64,000 nt of DNA from Candidatus Companilactobacillus pullicola (GCA_019116025.1 DXCM01000077.1:1-64000); one strand, 5' to 3'. Shown: positions 1 to 8,362, numbered from the stretch's first letter. The notes: a model not told the origin generated them from the sequence alone. Numbers and translations: made by a program.

Positions 1-402
1 TTCTGTAACTCTTAAAGCTTCCACACAAGTCTCCATCATTTCATATGGTGAAACAGCGGCTCCTTGCAAAGCTTTTTGAAGAGCTTCAGAACGTTTTGCT
101 TTCTCTTCTGGTGTATCTTTTGGCATTGAAAAGACTGCGGAAACAACGTTAAAAGCTTCTGTATCTTTATCAATGTCCTCTAACAATTCTTGTTGCAATG
201 CTTGTGCTTTTTGTTGAGTTTCTTGCACGAGATCCTCATAGTCAGCGTATTTCTTTTTGCCGATAGTCAATTCTGTAACCATTTTGGTTAATGATATTCC
301 CATCGATCCAGCTAGAGCAGAAGCTGACCCGCCGCCTGGTGCCGGTTCGTCTGAACCGAGGACATTCATAAACTCATTTACCTTCATGTCTGTCAGTTTC
401 AT
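1..402 (-). CDS. fchA: Formiminotetrahydrofolate cyclodeaminase (partial, C-terminus outside window)
   Basis: The first 134 codons are visible; the rest lies left of the window. The product begins MKLTDMKVNEFMNVL and contains the glycine-rich PAPGGGSASALAGSMG motif typical of the cyclodeaminase/cyclohydrolase (FTCD_C) family. This enzyme releases ammonia from 5-formimino-tetrahydrofolate to give methenyl-THF in the cytoplasm. A good ribosome binding site (TAAGGAGAAC) precedes the ATG. It starts 10 bp after the stop of ftcD on the same strand, so the two are co-transcribed and perform consecutive steps: formimino transfer, then deamination. Family assignment is strong; the missing C-terminus cannot be judged. 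Confidence 0.92.
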   Translation of the reverse strand, partial: MKLTDMKVNEFMNVLGSDEPAPGGGSASALAGSMGISLTKMVTELTIGKKKYADYEDLVQETQQKAQALQQELLEDIDKDTEAFNVVSAVFSMPKDTPEEKAKRSEALQKALQGAAVSPYEMMETCVEALRVTE

Positions 403-412
403 CTTGTTCTCC

Positions 413-1312
413 TTAGCCTAATAAGTGATTTTCTAGAACTTGTTTTTGATAATCGAAATCTTCAACTTGGAGATAATACTCAGCACAATCTACCAAGGCC
501 TTAGCTGGTGTTAAACCGATAACTTCACTACCGATAACATTTACACCATATCTCTTAGCTTCAAATTTGATTGTTTCGAAAGTTCTGTAAAGTGGTGTAC
601 CTTCAAAATTGACCATGTTCATGGAGACTTGAGCGATGTTGCGGTCTTCAAGCATGATACCGATACCCTTACAATACTTGTAACCACCACTTGAACCACG
701 GATGATCTTAGCAATCTTTTTGGCGATAGCAACATCGTCTGTATCCAAATTAACGTTGAATGCTACTAATGGCATACGTGCACCAACTGCTGTAACTCCG
801 GCTGTTGGATGTATTTGTCTTTCACCATAATCAGGTGCCCAATCTTTTTCTTGAAGTTTTTCAGGCATACCTTCGAATTGACCTTTTCTAACTTTGGCAA
901 GATTCTTACGCATTGGATTAGATGCTGAATCTTCATATAAGAAAATTGGAATATGCAATTCATCATTGATTCTCTTAGCAACTTTTTTAGAAATTTCTAC
1001 ACATTCTTCCACGCTGACATCTTTGATAGGAACGAATGGAACAACGTCGGTTGCACCCATACGTGGATGTTCGCCGTGATGTTGAGTCATATCAATATGT
1101 TCACTAGCATACTTAACTAATTGGAAAGCAACTTCTTGGATACCGTCCTCATCTCCAACCAAAGTGAAAACACTACGGTTGTGATTCTTGTCAGATGAAT
1201 AATCAAACAAGTTAACGCCTGGTACACTTTTAGCAACTTTGACTAAACCATCAATTACTTCTTGGTTTTGTCCCTCACTAAAATTTGGAATACATTCGAT
1301 CAATTTTGCCAT
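413..1312 (-). CDS. ftcD: Glutamate formimidoyltransferase
   Basis: The product (299 aa from MAKLIECIPNFSEG) matches the stand-alone N-terminal half of mammalian FTCD. Recognisable family blocks are IPNFSEG at the N-terminus, DKNHNRSVFT near residue 45, and HPRMGATDVVPFVPI near residue 80. It transfers the formimino group of N-formimino-glutamate to tetrahydrofolate, freeing glutamate, the last step of the THF branch of histidine breakdown. A GTG lies three codons upstream, but GAGGTG is spaced correctly only for the ATG at 1312. It is first in an operon with fchA. A promoter-like TTGACG-N18-TAGAAT and a near-perfect cre site lie in the roughly 200-bp leader. Confidence 0.93.
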   Translation of the reverse strand: MAKLIECIPNFSEGQNQEVIDGLVKVAKSVPGVNLFDYSSDKNHNRSVFTLVGDEDGIQEVAFQLVKYASEHIDMTQHHGEHPRMGATDVVPFVPIKDVSVEECVEISKKVAKRINDELHIPIFLYEDSASNPMRKNLAKVRKGQFEGMPEKLQEKDWAPDYGERQIHPTAGVTAVGARMPLVAFNVNLDTDDVAIAKKIAKIIRGSSGGYKYCKGIGIMLEDRNIAQVSMNMVNFEGTPLYRTFETIKFEAKRYGVNVIGSEVIGLTPAKALVDCAEYYLQVEDFDYQKQVLENHLLG

Positions 1313-1447
1313 TTCAAACACCTCGTATTTTTATTCTTTATTTAAAAAAACATGGTGAAAAAACATAGCTCCAGAATCAATTAAATGGACTCTAACCTAA
1401 AAAGATACCCGGTGAAATATTTTTCACAGCGGCAGCAGCAAGCATCT

Positions 1448-1461
1448 AGTTAGCGCTTTCA
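1448..1461 (-). promoter_or_regulatory. cre-like site in ftcD leader
   Basis: On the minus strand this reads TGAAAGCGCTAACT, matching the catabolite-responsive element consensus TGWAANCGNTNWCA at all but the last position. It lies about 70 bp downstream of the proposed ftcD -10 box, where CcpA would block elongation. Similar sites occur by the SARP regulator and hutI/hutU. Confidence 0.6.
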
Positions 1462-1529
1462 TTTTTTCGTAATCAGCTTATCATCTGACTCCATACCCGT
1501 CAATCCCTTGTGCGACAAGAGAAACAGCA

Positions 1530-1559
1530 ATTCTAATAAATCGATTTTTTAAACGTCAA
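1530..1559 (-). promoter_or_regulatory. Probable ftcD-fchA promoter
   Basis: On the minus strand TTGACG (1559-1554) and TAGAAT (1535-1530) are separated by 18 bp, each one base off the vegetative consensus. It faces away from the glmL promoter starting at 1608. Transcription from here gives a leader of about 210 nt before ftcD. I see short hairpins (GTGAAA/TTTCAC at 1411-1428) in that leader but no riboswitch family I recognise. Confidence 0.5.
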
Positions 1560-1607
1560 AATGAAAACTTGTGAAGTCACTTGCGAAAAAAATGACCGTC
1601 TTAATTT

Positions 1608-1639
1608 TTTGACACAAATTTGACTATAACCTTTATAAT
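1608..1639 (+). promoter_or_regulatory. Probable SARP-type promoter of the glmL-like gene
   Basis: TTTGAC occurs at 1608-1613 and again at 1619-1624, an 11-bp period, followed by TATAAT at 1634-1639. Neither repeat is at the 17-bp spacing a normal -35 box needs (19 and 8 bp). SARP activators bind such helical-turn direct repeats just upstream of the -10. The hutI and hutU promoters have the same geometry. The roughly 300 nt from here to the start codon are AT-rich and hold nothing else I can name. Confidence 0.5.
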
Positions 1640-1936
1640 TAAAATGACTTTGGAAACGGATTCACAATGTTTTGATTGAGGGACTTGCTTTAACAGTGAT
1701 TCACTTATTTTTCTCCAAATCTCTTTAATATCAGTAAATATGGAACTTTTTAGGTTATATCGAGAAAAACTAGTGATTTCTGTCAAATTCAATTTTTGTT
1801 CTCCAAATTCTCAAGATTCCTAGCTCTAACAAAATTTGACGATAAATAGATATCTTTATTAGAAAAATCATAAGTTAAATTAATTTTTTCTAATCTTTGA
1901 TTTTCTTAAAGAATTGCTTTTCAGGAGGGATAAAAA

Positions 1937-3316
1937 ATGTCAAAAATAGCTTTGATGATTGACTTCGGAAGTACCTATTCCAAATTCACGGCTGTTGATC
2001 TAGATTCTGTTAAAATCGTAGGTCGGGTTACTTTACCAACAGATAGTCAAAAAAATCTAATAAACTGTTATTCTCAGGGCAAAGAAAAAATCCTCCAACA
2101 GATTGAAACTGATCAACCTATTGAAGAATATTTTTGTTCGTCCGCTTGGGGTGGTTTTCGAATGGTCGCTATTGGACTAACAGCCACTCTGACTGCTCAG
2201 GCCGCTCAACGTGCTGCCTTAGGTGCGGGCACAAGAATTTTAAAAACTTACTATTATCGTCTCAAAGATGCTCAAGTTGAAGAGATCAGAGACGCCGATC
2301 CTGACGTCATCTTGTTAACTGGTGGCACTGACGGCGGCAATCATGATATTACCTGCGATAATGCCTCTGTCCTCAATAGAATTTTGGATCACGGTGTAAT
2401 TTTGTACGCTGGAAATCAGGATGCCGTCTCCGAAATTAAACAGATCTTCACTAATCCCAAGATAAAAGTTTATTACACCGAAAATGTTATGCCTTCCGTT
2501 AACGTCCTCAATCCGGTACCCGTCAGAACGATTGCTCAAGAAATTTTTATGAAAAAAATCATTCAAACAGAGGGTATCAGTGACGTAGCTCAACACAGTA
2601 CTTTACCCATCATCCCTACTCCAACAGCCGTTCTCAAGGCAGCCCATCTTTTAGCCGAAGGTACTGAATCTGAAAAAGGCATCGGACCCTTAATGATCGT
2701 CGATATTGGTGGAGCCACAACGGATATCCATTCAGTAGGAAATGGCCTACCAAAGACTGACGACACCTTCTTTGAAGGCTTAGCCGAGCCTTATCTTAAA
2801 CGAACCGTTGAAGGAGATCTGGGCATGCGCTCTTCCGCTCGAAGCCTAGTTAAAAGCAAAGGTCTTGCCGAATTCCAAACACAGTTGGGCCCCGATTGGA
2901 CAATTGAAGATATAGAATCAGCCTGCTCAACTAGAACCGGCCAAGCTGACTATATAGCACCGACTGACCGAGAAAAATACTTTGATAATAATTTAGCACT
3001 AGTCGCAGCCGACTTTGCAATGGAACGACACGCCGGTCGATTAAGAAAACAACATTCAGACAATCGAATGGTCTACTATCAAACCGGTAAAGACCTACGT
3101 CAATTCCACACCGTTATCGGTACTGGCGGCGTTATTGTTCATAACGATGACCCCGTTAAAATCTTAAAGGCCTCCTTCCAAGTAGAAGAAGACATCTTGA
3201 AACCCACAGACCCAAAATGTTTAGTTGATAAGCAATACTTGATTTCTACATTAGGAATCCTTTCACAGAAATATCCTGAGGCCGCTTTGAAACTGTTGAA
3301 AGAAGCACTTATTTAG
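1937..3316 (+). CDS. Glutamate mutase L-like (GlmL/MutL) ASKHA ATPase
   Basis: The 459-aa product has the ASKHA ATPase fold: phosphate-1 loop near residue 9 (DFGSTYSKFTAVD), phosphate-2 loop near residue 256 (VDIGGATTDIHS) and an adenosine-type motif VIGTGGVIVH near residue 395. It resembles GlmL/MutL, the protein encoded with clostridial glutamate mutase and thought to act as a chaperone or reactivase of that B12 enzyme. No mutase subunit gene (glmE or glmS) is in the window. It sits between the ftcD and regulator genes of the hut locus and has a SARP-like promoter, so a role linked to histidine or glutamate catabolism is inferred. AGGAGGG precedes the ATG. Confidence 0.8.
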   Translation: MSKIALMIDFGSTYSKFTAVDLDSVKIVGRVTLPTDSQKNLINCYSQGKEKILQQIETDQPIEEYFCSSAWGGFRMVAIGLTATLTAQAAQRAALGAGTRILKTYYYRLKDAQVEEIRDADPDVILLTGGTDGGNHDITCDNASVLNRILDHGVILYAGNQDAVSEIKQIFTNPKIKVYYTENVMPSVNVLNPVPVRTIAQEIFMKKIIQTEGISDVAQHSTLPIIPTPTAVLKAAHLLAEGTESEKGIGPLMIVDIGGATTDIHSVGNGLPKTDDTFFEGLAEPYLKRTVEGDLGMRSSARSLVKSKGLAEFQTQLGPDWTIEDIESACSTRTGQADYIAPTDREKYFDNNLALVAADFAMERHAGRLRKQHSDNRMVYYQTGKDLRQFHTVIGTGGVIVHNDDPVKILKASFQVEEDILKPTDPKCLVDKQYLISTLGILSQKYPEAALKLLKEALI

Positions 3317-3378
3317 TGTTTAAAGTCCCGTCCTCCAAAATCTTAATTCTATTGAAATTTATATTTTAAATTAAAAAT

Positions 3379-3436
3379 AATAGCGTCTATTCAGAACTCC
3401 ACTATACTTTCGTGGGAATTCTGAATAGACGCTATT
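3379..3436. terminator. Long bidirectional hairpin between glmL and the SARP regulator
   Basis: An 18-bp perfect inverted repeat (3379-3396 with 3419-3436, sequence AATAGCGTCTATTCAGAA) closes a 22-nt loop and is flanked by A and T runs on both sides. It lies between convergent genes, so it probably terminates both transcripts. A stem this long and perfect is more than a terminator needs. Confidence 0.7.
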
Positions 3437-3456
3437 TTGTATAAAAGCAGAATTTA

Positions 3457-3516
3457 GTCTGGAGTAAAAAATCTGTGGGCCCTCAGTGGCCCACAGATTT
3501 TTTTGCGGAAGACGGG
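3457..3516. repeat. Dispersed palindromic repeat family A, minimal copy
   Basis: A 15-bp arm AAAAATCTGTGGGCC and its perfect complement flank a 6-nt loop (about 3467-3502), ending in GAAGACGGGA. The same arms occur as the outer ends of the longer copies at 6707-6852 (right arm) and 17697-17871 (both arms), where other sequence sits between them. This copy looks like an internally deleted form. Confidence 0.65.
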
Positions 3517-3532
3517 ATACTTCGCACGTACC

Positions 3533-5794
3533 CTACACCGTAGCGAATATCTCATCCAAATACTTCAATTCATAAACATCACGATATTGATTCAGATTGT
3601 CTTGAGCTTTTTCAAAATAGAATTCTTCACTCTGCTGCAACATTCTTTCCAAATCCTCATTCTGAATAGCTTTTACAGCTAATAAATGCTTAACAATAGC
3701 TCTTAACAGATAAATTAACCCCATATCACGAGGATTGGTAATATTTTCTAATTGCTCGTTCACAATGATGAAATAGTTCACCACATTATCCAAATTACCA
3801 TTCTTCAACTCAATCAAAGCTTGATAAACATTCAATTGGGTTCTCTTCCAAGGTGAAGTCAGGTTGGCATAAAGTTTGTTGGCTTTCTTAAAGTAACTCA
3901 TAGCTGCTTCATATTCCCTTTTGGCGAACAATGAAACACCCATATCCACATAGAAAATAACTAAACTATTATTAAGACCTATTTCTTCACAAAGCTGAAT
4001 AGCCTTTTTCTGATAAATAACTGCCTGTGCATAATTTTCCTTTAGTCGTTGAATTTCCGCTAAATAATCGTAGGCAGCAGCGATATTGCTGGAATACTTT
4101 TCTTTACTATCATTGGAAATTGAAAAAATCGTAATTGACTCTCGTGACAACTCTTCGGCTTCATCCAAATTGCCAATCATCAAATTATACAGGCCCTTCA
4201 ATCGCAACAATATTCCAATGGATTCATGATCATTAGATTTTATGGAAATATCCATAGCTAGGTCAATATAATTTTCCATATCGGTGGCATTATCAGTCTG
4301 AATGTAGTAATAAATCATTTGACGATAGCCTTTGACCAAATAACGATCATTATGATAATTCTTGGCCTTAACAATTACGCGTTGAATATTATTGATTCCT
4401 TGACCATAATTACCACGATTAATCAGGTACCTGCCTTCCAAATATAAATATTTCATCAATAAGTGTTGATAATCGCTAGAACCTTCATACTGATGTTCGA
4501 TTGCCTTCATACGTTGACCAACTTTTTTGAACCGTTCAAATTCATGTTCAAACTCTATTGGCTGCATATCTACCAAATTTTCGCGACTTTCATTATAAAT
4601 TGGGAAAAGCTCATGTTGAAACTTCAATGTTATTTGCAAATACGACAATTCGTAATCTAACGATTTCAATTCCTGATTAGCCAAATTGTAGTGATATGCA
4701 ATGCGTGACAGTAATTCTTCATCGCTCTCATTTTCCACTTGCTTTTCTAACAATTGTGCTATTTCCTCATGAATAACCCGTATCCGTGACGGAGCTTGCT
4801 CACTGTAAATGTATTCTTGAAGTTTCTTTTGACAAAACTGAACACTGATATCGTCCGCAATAATGAATTCTTGCAGAACACCTTGTCGTTCCAAATCATA
4901 GATACCATCGACCATATCGCCATCCGACATATCAAGCAGACTTTTTAGCATATATACGGGTGCGGCCGTGCGGAAGAAGGAGATTATCTGCAAAATTCTT
5001 CTTTGAATATCTGAAATATTGATAATAGAAAATTCTAATTCTTCTTTGATTTTTTGAGGTAAGTAATTAATTTTCAAATTTTGTTGGATCTGTTTTATAT
5101 ATTCCGTTAAAAAAAGTGGATTTCCCGCTGATTCCGTACAAATTCTTTGTAGCACGCGACTATCCAAATCATTATTAGGCATCTGATGTTTAACAAATGC
5201 CAGACTTTGATCGAAAGTGAACGGTCTTAAATTGATTGTCATCAAACGATTATAATGTCCTACCGAATTGACGAAGTTGGCAACCTCTTTACGATAATTA
5301 TTTCTCAATGGAAAAATGAATAACACTGATTCCTGATGTAGAATCACACTTGTCATTAATGCCAGACTTAAATCGTCCATCCACTGTAAATTTTCGACAT
5401 AAACTACTACATGACTTTCCTGTTTCAAGCTACGAACAGCTTCCAAAACTATTTGTGATAAACAATTAACATTACAAGACTTCAGATCTGGAATTTGATG
5501 TTCTTCGTTACCATACGACGGGAAAAACTTTTGATACAGTTCTTGCCAATGTTTCGGTTTAACTAAATTCTCCTGCTCTAAAATCTTATTCAATTGGTCC
5601 AAAATATCACGCCATGGACGCAAGAAAAAATCCTGTTCCGTCTGGAAACAAGTTGCCTGAATCAAGTTAATTTTAGTATGCATATTGCTTAATAGCAGCT
5701 TGCACAAAGCCGTTTTTCCAACTCCTAATTCACCTTGTACTACTACGGAATGAAAAGGTTTCTCGTGCAGAAAACTGTCAAAATTAGTTTCCAA
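3533..5794 (-). CDS. C-terminal SARP segment: STAND-like ATPase plus TPR
   Basis: This 753-aa segment is the rest of the same frame after the TGA. It has Walker A (GELGVGKTAL), Walker B (VVYVENLQWMDDLSLA) and a long all-helical region with TPR-like units (for example AYDYLAEIQRLKENYAQAVIY near residue 590). The only in-frame start near the N-terminus is a TTG whose nearest purine-rich site is about 17 bp away, so independent translation looks poor. Coupling from the upstream reading frame, only 7 codons away, remains possible. Confidence 0.6.
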   Translation of the reverse strand: METNFDSFLHEKPFHSVVVQGELGVGKTALCKLLLSNMHTKINLIQATCFQTEQDFFLRPWRDILDQLNKILEQENLVKPKHWQELYQKFFPSYGNEEHQIPDLKSCNVNCLSQIVLEAVRSLKQESHVVVYVENLQWMDDLSLALMTSVILHQESVLFIFPLRNNYRKEVANFVNSVGHYNRLMTINLRPFTFDQSLAFVKHQMPNNDLDSRVLQRICTESAGNPLFLTEYIKQIQQNLKINYLPQKIKEELEFSIINISDIQRRILQIISFFRTAAPVYMLKSLLDMSDGDMVDGIYDLERQGVLQEFIIADDISVQFCQKKLQEYIYSEQAPSRIRVIHEEIAQLLEKQVENESDEELLSRIAYHYNLANQELKSLDYELSYLQITLKFQHELFPIYNESRENLVDMQPIEFEHEFERFKKVGQRMKAIEHQYEGSSDYQHLLMKYLYLEGRYLINRGNYGQGINNIQRVIVKAKNYHNDRYLVKGYRQMIYYYIQTDNATDMENYIDLAMDISIKSNDHESIGILLRLKGLYNLMIGNLDEAEELSRESITIFSISNDSKEKYSSNIAAAYDYLAEIQRLKENYAQAVIYQKKAIQLCEEIGLNNSLVIFYVDMGVSLFAKREYEAAMSYFKKANKLYANLTSPWKRTQLNVYQALIELKNGNLDNVVNYFIIVNEQLENITNPRDMGLIYLLRAIVKHLLAVKAIQNEDLERMLQQSEEFYFEKAQDNLNQYRDVYELKYLDEIFATV

Positions 5795-5815
5795 CTGTTC
5801 AATTTCATCAGTCCT

Positions 5816-6565
5816 TCAAAAGAATTTCAACTCGTTCTTCTTTTTTTGACGTTCTTTAGCACAGTTGACTATCTCCAACGTTTTCTCATAAATATTTCGC
5901 GTCTTTTCACTTGGCTGAATTCCTAATTCCTCATTCAGAATACTAGATAATTCGTAATAAACTTCCAGAACCTTACCGTTACTATTCTGGTCTTGATAAA
6001 ATTGCATTAATAATTGATAATTCCGTTCGTCAAACTCATCCAAGGAAATTAGACGTCGAATATTTTTTTCCACGTCGATAAAACGTTTTAACTTGATATC
6101 ATTCAGTACTTTTTGGTAGCAGTATTGCATAAACTTCTGTTCATAAAAATTAGCCATCTTCGTCGACCACAGATCAAAATTATCAGAGTCCTTCAAAAAG
6201 AAACCTTTCAAAAATTCATCTTGATACTCATCCAAATTATTTTCTGGATCCGACATAAAGCTAGCAACATCGCTTTGAACAACGAGCGTTTCGTTCAATT
6301 GCAGAATAGACTTGTTAGGTGAAACAATGTATTCAGCATTTAAAGCTTTATTTGCTTGATAGATCGTATTGCGTAAGTTCTTTTTAGCGCTTTGTTCAGA
6401 TTTATTAGGCCACAACAAACCGGCAATTTCATCACGACTGATAACCGGATTAACTGCTAAATAATAAAGTAACGCATTTATTTTTGAAAAAGAAAAGAAT
6501 ACTGGTTCGTCTTCAAGATAAATCTGAGGATTACCAAATAACTTAAATTTCAAAATTTTCCGCAT
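5816..6565 (-). CDS. N-terminal SARP segment: OmpR-type winged helix plus BTAD domain
   Basis: If the TGA at 5816-5818 is a true stop, this 249-aa product is made alone. It has the DNA-binding winged helix (about residues 5-95, including SRDEIAGLLWPNKSEQSAKKN) and a BTAD helical domain (about 100-240, ending GIQPSEKTRNIYEK). Small SARPs of about 250-270 aa are functional activators in actinobacteria, so a working truncated form is possible. It would lack the ATPase and TPR sensory part. The start is well supported by AAGGAGGATGAAAC before the ATG. Confidence 0.75.
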   Translation of the reverse strand: MRKILKFKLFGNPQIYLEDEPVFFSFSKINALLYYLAVNPVISRDEIAGLLWPNKSEQSAKKNLRNTIYQANKALNAEYIVSPNKSILQLNETLVVQSDVASFMSDPENNLDEYQDEFLKGFFLKDSDNFDLWSTKMANFYEQKFMQYCYQKVLNDIKLKRFIDVEKNIRRLISLDEFDERNYQLLMQFYQDQNSNGKVLEVYYELSSILNEELGIQPSEKTRNIYEKTLEIVNCAKERQKKKNELKFF

Positions 6566-6643
6566 GTTTCATCCTCCTTTTGCTTATTCAATACCATCTT
6601 TTATTAATTCTACGTTATCAAGCACCCAAAGACTACCATGTTT

Positions 6644-6657
6644 TGTTAGCGCTTACT
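6644..6657 (-). promoter_or_regulatory. cre-like site upstream of the SARP regulator
   Basis: On the minus strand this reads AGTAAGCGCTAACA, matching TGWAANCGNTNWCA at 13 of 14 positions. It lies about 80 bp upstream of the regulator start codon and ties the regulator to the same catabolite control as ftcD and hutI/hutU. Confidence 0.6.
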
Positions 6658-6706
6658 TTTCAATCGTGGATATGACATGTATACATATCGTATATAGTGT
6701 AAATTT

Positions 6707-6852
6707 CCCGTCCTCCACAAAAATTGGGAATGCTGTTGGAATACTATGGACACGATTCGGAGCTAACTATTTTACACTTCGTGTAAAATTATTAGCTTCA
6801 AGCCGTGTCCACCACGTTCCAGCGGCCCACAGATTTTCTACTACCGACGGCA
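6707..6852. repeat. Dispersed repeat family A, copy 2
   Basis: The element begins CCCGTCCTCC and ends CTACCGACGGCATCC, so its ends carry short CCGTC/GACGG inverted repeats. Its right half (cgtgtccaccacgttccag, then CGGCCCACAGATTTT) is nearly identical to the right half of the copy at 17697-17871. An internal hairpin (TTTTACAC/GTGTAAAA) is present. No protein or transposase is encoded. With the hairpin at 6887-6940 it fills the gap between hutI and the regulator. Confidence 0.65.
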
Positions 6853-6886
6853 TCCTTAGCCTACATATGATTCCAATTCAGACTAG

Positions 6887-6940
6887 AAAAGCCGATGGCT
6901 CCGTAGTGAAATCACTACATTCCGACCAATCGGCTTTTTT
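6887..6940. terminator. Nested hairpin terminator beyond hutI
   Basis: An outer stem (AAAGCCGAT with ATCGGCTTT) encloses an inner perfect stem (GTAGTGA with TCACTAC), followed by TTTTTT on the plus strand and TTTT on the minus strand. It lies just downstream of the hutI stop (minus strand) and can end hutI transcription. Confidence 0.6.
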
Positions 6941-6991
6941 GTGGAGAATGACATATTTATCCAAACTTGAAAGGATCCCCTATATCAATTT

Positions 6992-8281
6992 TTAAATTGA
7001 CTCTACTGACTCTTGTTTTACGATTTGACGATCATTTACAACCAATCGTCCTGCTTTGTAAACTTGGCCTACTAAGTTAGTAGCGAAGAAATAGAATGGA
7101 TAATCAATATTTGGAGCGTCAAAGACTGTTATATCAGCATCCTTGCCTTCATCAAAACTACCAATCATTTCGTTGCGTGAAATCGAGTATGCAGCGTTGA
7201 TTGTTACGGCATTTAGAACTTGAATCGGAGTTAGATGCATTTGGAAGCATCCCAATTGCATGATGAATTGAAGATTAGCGGTTGGACAACTTCCGGGATT
7301 ACTGTCAGTTGTCAGTGTGATTGCCATGCCTTTTTCAATCATCTTTTTAGCTGGAGCATAAGTATCTTCCATCAAACTGAAAGTCGTTCCGGGCAATAAA
7401 TTACCGATAACCTGGGCCTGACTTAATTTGTCGATACCTTCATCAGTAATCATCATTAGATGCTCAGCACTAGTAGCGTGTAGTTCTGCAGCTACATCTA
7501 CCCCGCCAATTGAGTCAATTTCGTCTGCGTGAATTCTTAATTTGAATCCTTGATCTTTGGCTGCTTGTAAAAGACGACGTGATTGTTCTGCTGTAAAGAC
7601 GCCTGTTTCACAGAAAATATCACAAAATTCTGCTAAGTGTTGTTCCTTAACTTTTGGCAACATTTCGTTGATGACTAAATCAATAAATTCATCGGATTTT
7701 CCTTTATATTCTGGAGGAATAGCATGAGCTGCCATGAATGTTGAGACTAGGCTAATTACGTGATCTTGATTGAGTTTTTCAACTACTTTCAACTGTTTCT
7801 CTTCAGTTTCCCAATTCAGGCCGTAACCACTCTTAGCCTCAACTGTTGTGACACCATGAATTACCATTTCATTTAAGAGATCTTCTGTTTTAGCATATAA
7901 TTCGTCAAAACTTGCTGATCTCGTTGAATTTACGGTGCTGAGAATTCCGCCACCTTGAGCCAAAATATCTAGATATGGAACTCCATTTAATTTTTTAGAA
8001 AATTCATTTTCGCGACTGCCACCATAGACTAGATGCGTATGGCAATCAATCAGACCTGGAGTAGCCATCTTGCCAGAATAATCAATTATTTCTGTTTGGT
8101 CACCTATCAATTCTTTATCTGGGGAACCGGAACCAACTTTTAAAATTTTTCCATCTTTAATAGCGATGTATCCATGTTCAATTACGTTGGCTTCACTCAT
8201 TTCTGAGCCTCTCAATGGATGTCCCTTATCAATTGGGCTAAAAATTTGATTGAAATTAGTTAGAATCTTATCTGCTTTCAT
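6992..8281 (-). CDS. hutI: Imidazolonepropionase
   Basis: The product (429 aa from [10 protein letters not shown]) is an amidohydrolase that opens imidazolone propionate to N-formimino-L-glutamate, the substrate of ftcD. Metal-binding and family motifs are visible: [16 protein letters not shown] near residue 75, [19 protein letters not shown] near residue 248, SAEHLMMI, and [10 protein letters not shown] near residue 320. A GTG three codons upstream is possible, but GGAG is spaced 8 bp from the ATG at 8281. The promoter carries 11-bp-period TTTGAC repeats and a cre-like site shared with the divergent hutU. Confidence 0.95.
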   Translation of the reverse strand: MKADKILTNFNQIFSPIDKGHPLRGSEMSEANVIEHGYIAIKDGKILKVGSGSPDKELIGDQTEIIDYSGKMATPGLIDCHTHLVYGGSRENEFSKKLNGVPYLDILAQGGGILSTVNSTRSASFDELYAKTEDLLNEMVIHGVTTVEAKSGYGLNWETEEKQLKVVEKLNQDHVISLVSTFMAAHAIPPEYKGKSDEFIDLVINEMLPKVKEQHLAEFCDIFCETGVFTAEQSRRLLQAAKDQGFKLRIHADEIDSIGGVDVAAELHATSAEHLMMITDEGIDKLSQAQVIGNLLPGTTFSLMEDTYAPAKKMIEKGMAITLTTDSNPGSCPTANLQFIMQLGCFQMHLTPIQVLNAVTINAAYSISRNEMIGSFDEGKDADITVFDAPNIDYPFYFFATNLVGQVYKAGRLVVNDRQIVKQESVESI

Positions 8282-8310
8282 CACAAACACTCCAATTCTA
8301 GTTTTTCCTC

Positions 8311-8343
8311 ATTCTAATAGTAAGTTGTCAAATTTTTGTCAAA
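8311..8343 (-). promoter_or_regulatory. Probable SARP-type promoter of hutI
   Basis: On the minus strand TTTGAC at 8343-8338 is repeated at 8332-8327 (period 11), and TAGAAT lies at 8316-8311, 13 bp from the second GAC. Spacings from the -10 to the two TTGACA elements are 20 and 9 bp, so neither is a normal -35 box. Geometry matches the hutU and glmL promoters. Confidence 0.55.
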
Positions 8344-8348
8344 AATAT

Positions 8349-8362
8349 TGTAAGCGCTTAAT
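8349..8362 (+). promoter_or_regulatory. cre-like site between hutI and hutU
   Basis: TGTAAGCGCTTAAT matches the cre consensus except at the last two positions. It lies next to the hutI repeat array and about 35 bp upstream of the hutU repeats, so it could serve both divergent promoters. Confidence 0.55.

Larger units (their letters stand above)
3533..6565 (-). pseudogene. SARP-family regulator (winged helix-BTAD-ATPase-TPR) interrupted by one in-frame TGA
   Basis: Read as one frame this is a roughly 1010-codon large SARP-type transcriptional regulator, the family's usual architecture. Residues 1-249 (6565-5819) carry an OmpR-like winged helix (FKLFGNPQIYLEDEPVFFSFSK) and a bacterial transcriptional activator domain. 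TGA stands at 5818-5816. The same frame resumes directly with RTDEIEQL, then a P-loop ATPase (GELGVGKTAL, about residue 20 of the second part; VVYVENLQWMDD as Walker B) and TPR-like repeats to the end. The second part has no convincing start: a TTG at 5794 without a spaced ribosome binding site. It may be a nonsense mutant, a readthrough gene or a sequencing error. AAGGAGGATG precedes the first ATG. It sits between glmL and hutI and may activate them. Confidence 0.8.

Noticed and set aside
1313..1530. Tetrahydrofolate riboswitch in the ftcD leader
   Set aside because: The context fits but I could not find the conserved pseudoknot and loop sequences of that class; left as an open leader structure.
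1601..1792. A 63-codon leftward frame upstream of glmL
   Set aside because: It has no ribosome binding site and overlaps the predicted glmL promoter.
6564..6995. A 143-codon rightward frame covering the gap between the SARP gene and hutI
   Set aside because: It lies across a dispersed repeat and a terminator hairpin, has no ribosome binding site and the translation shows no domain or normal composition.
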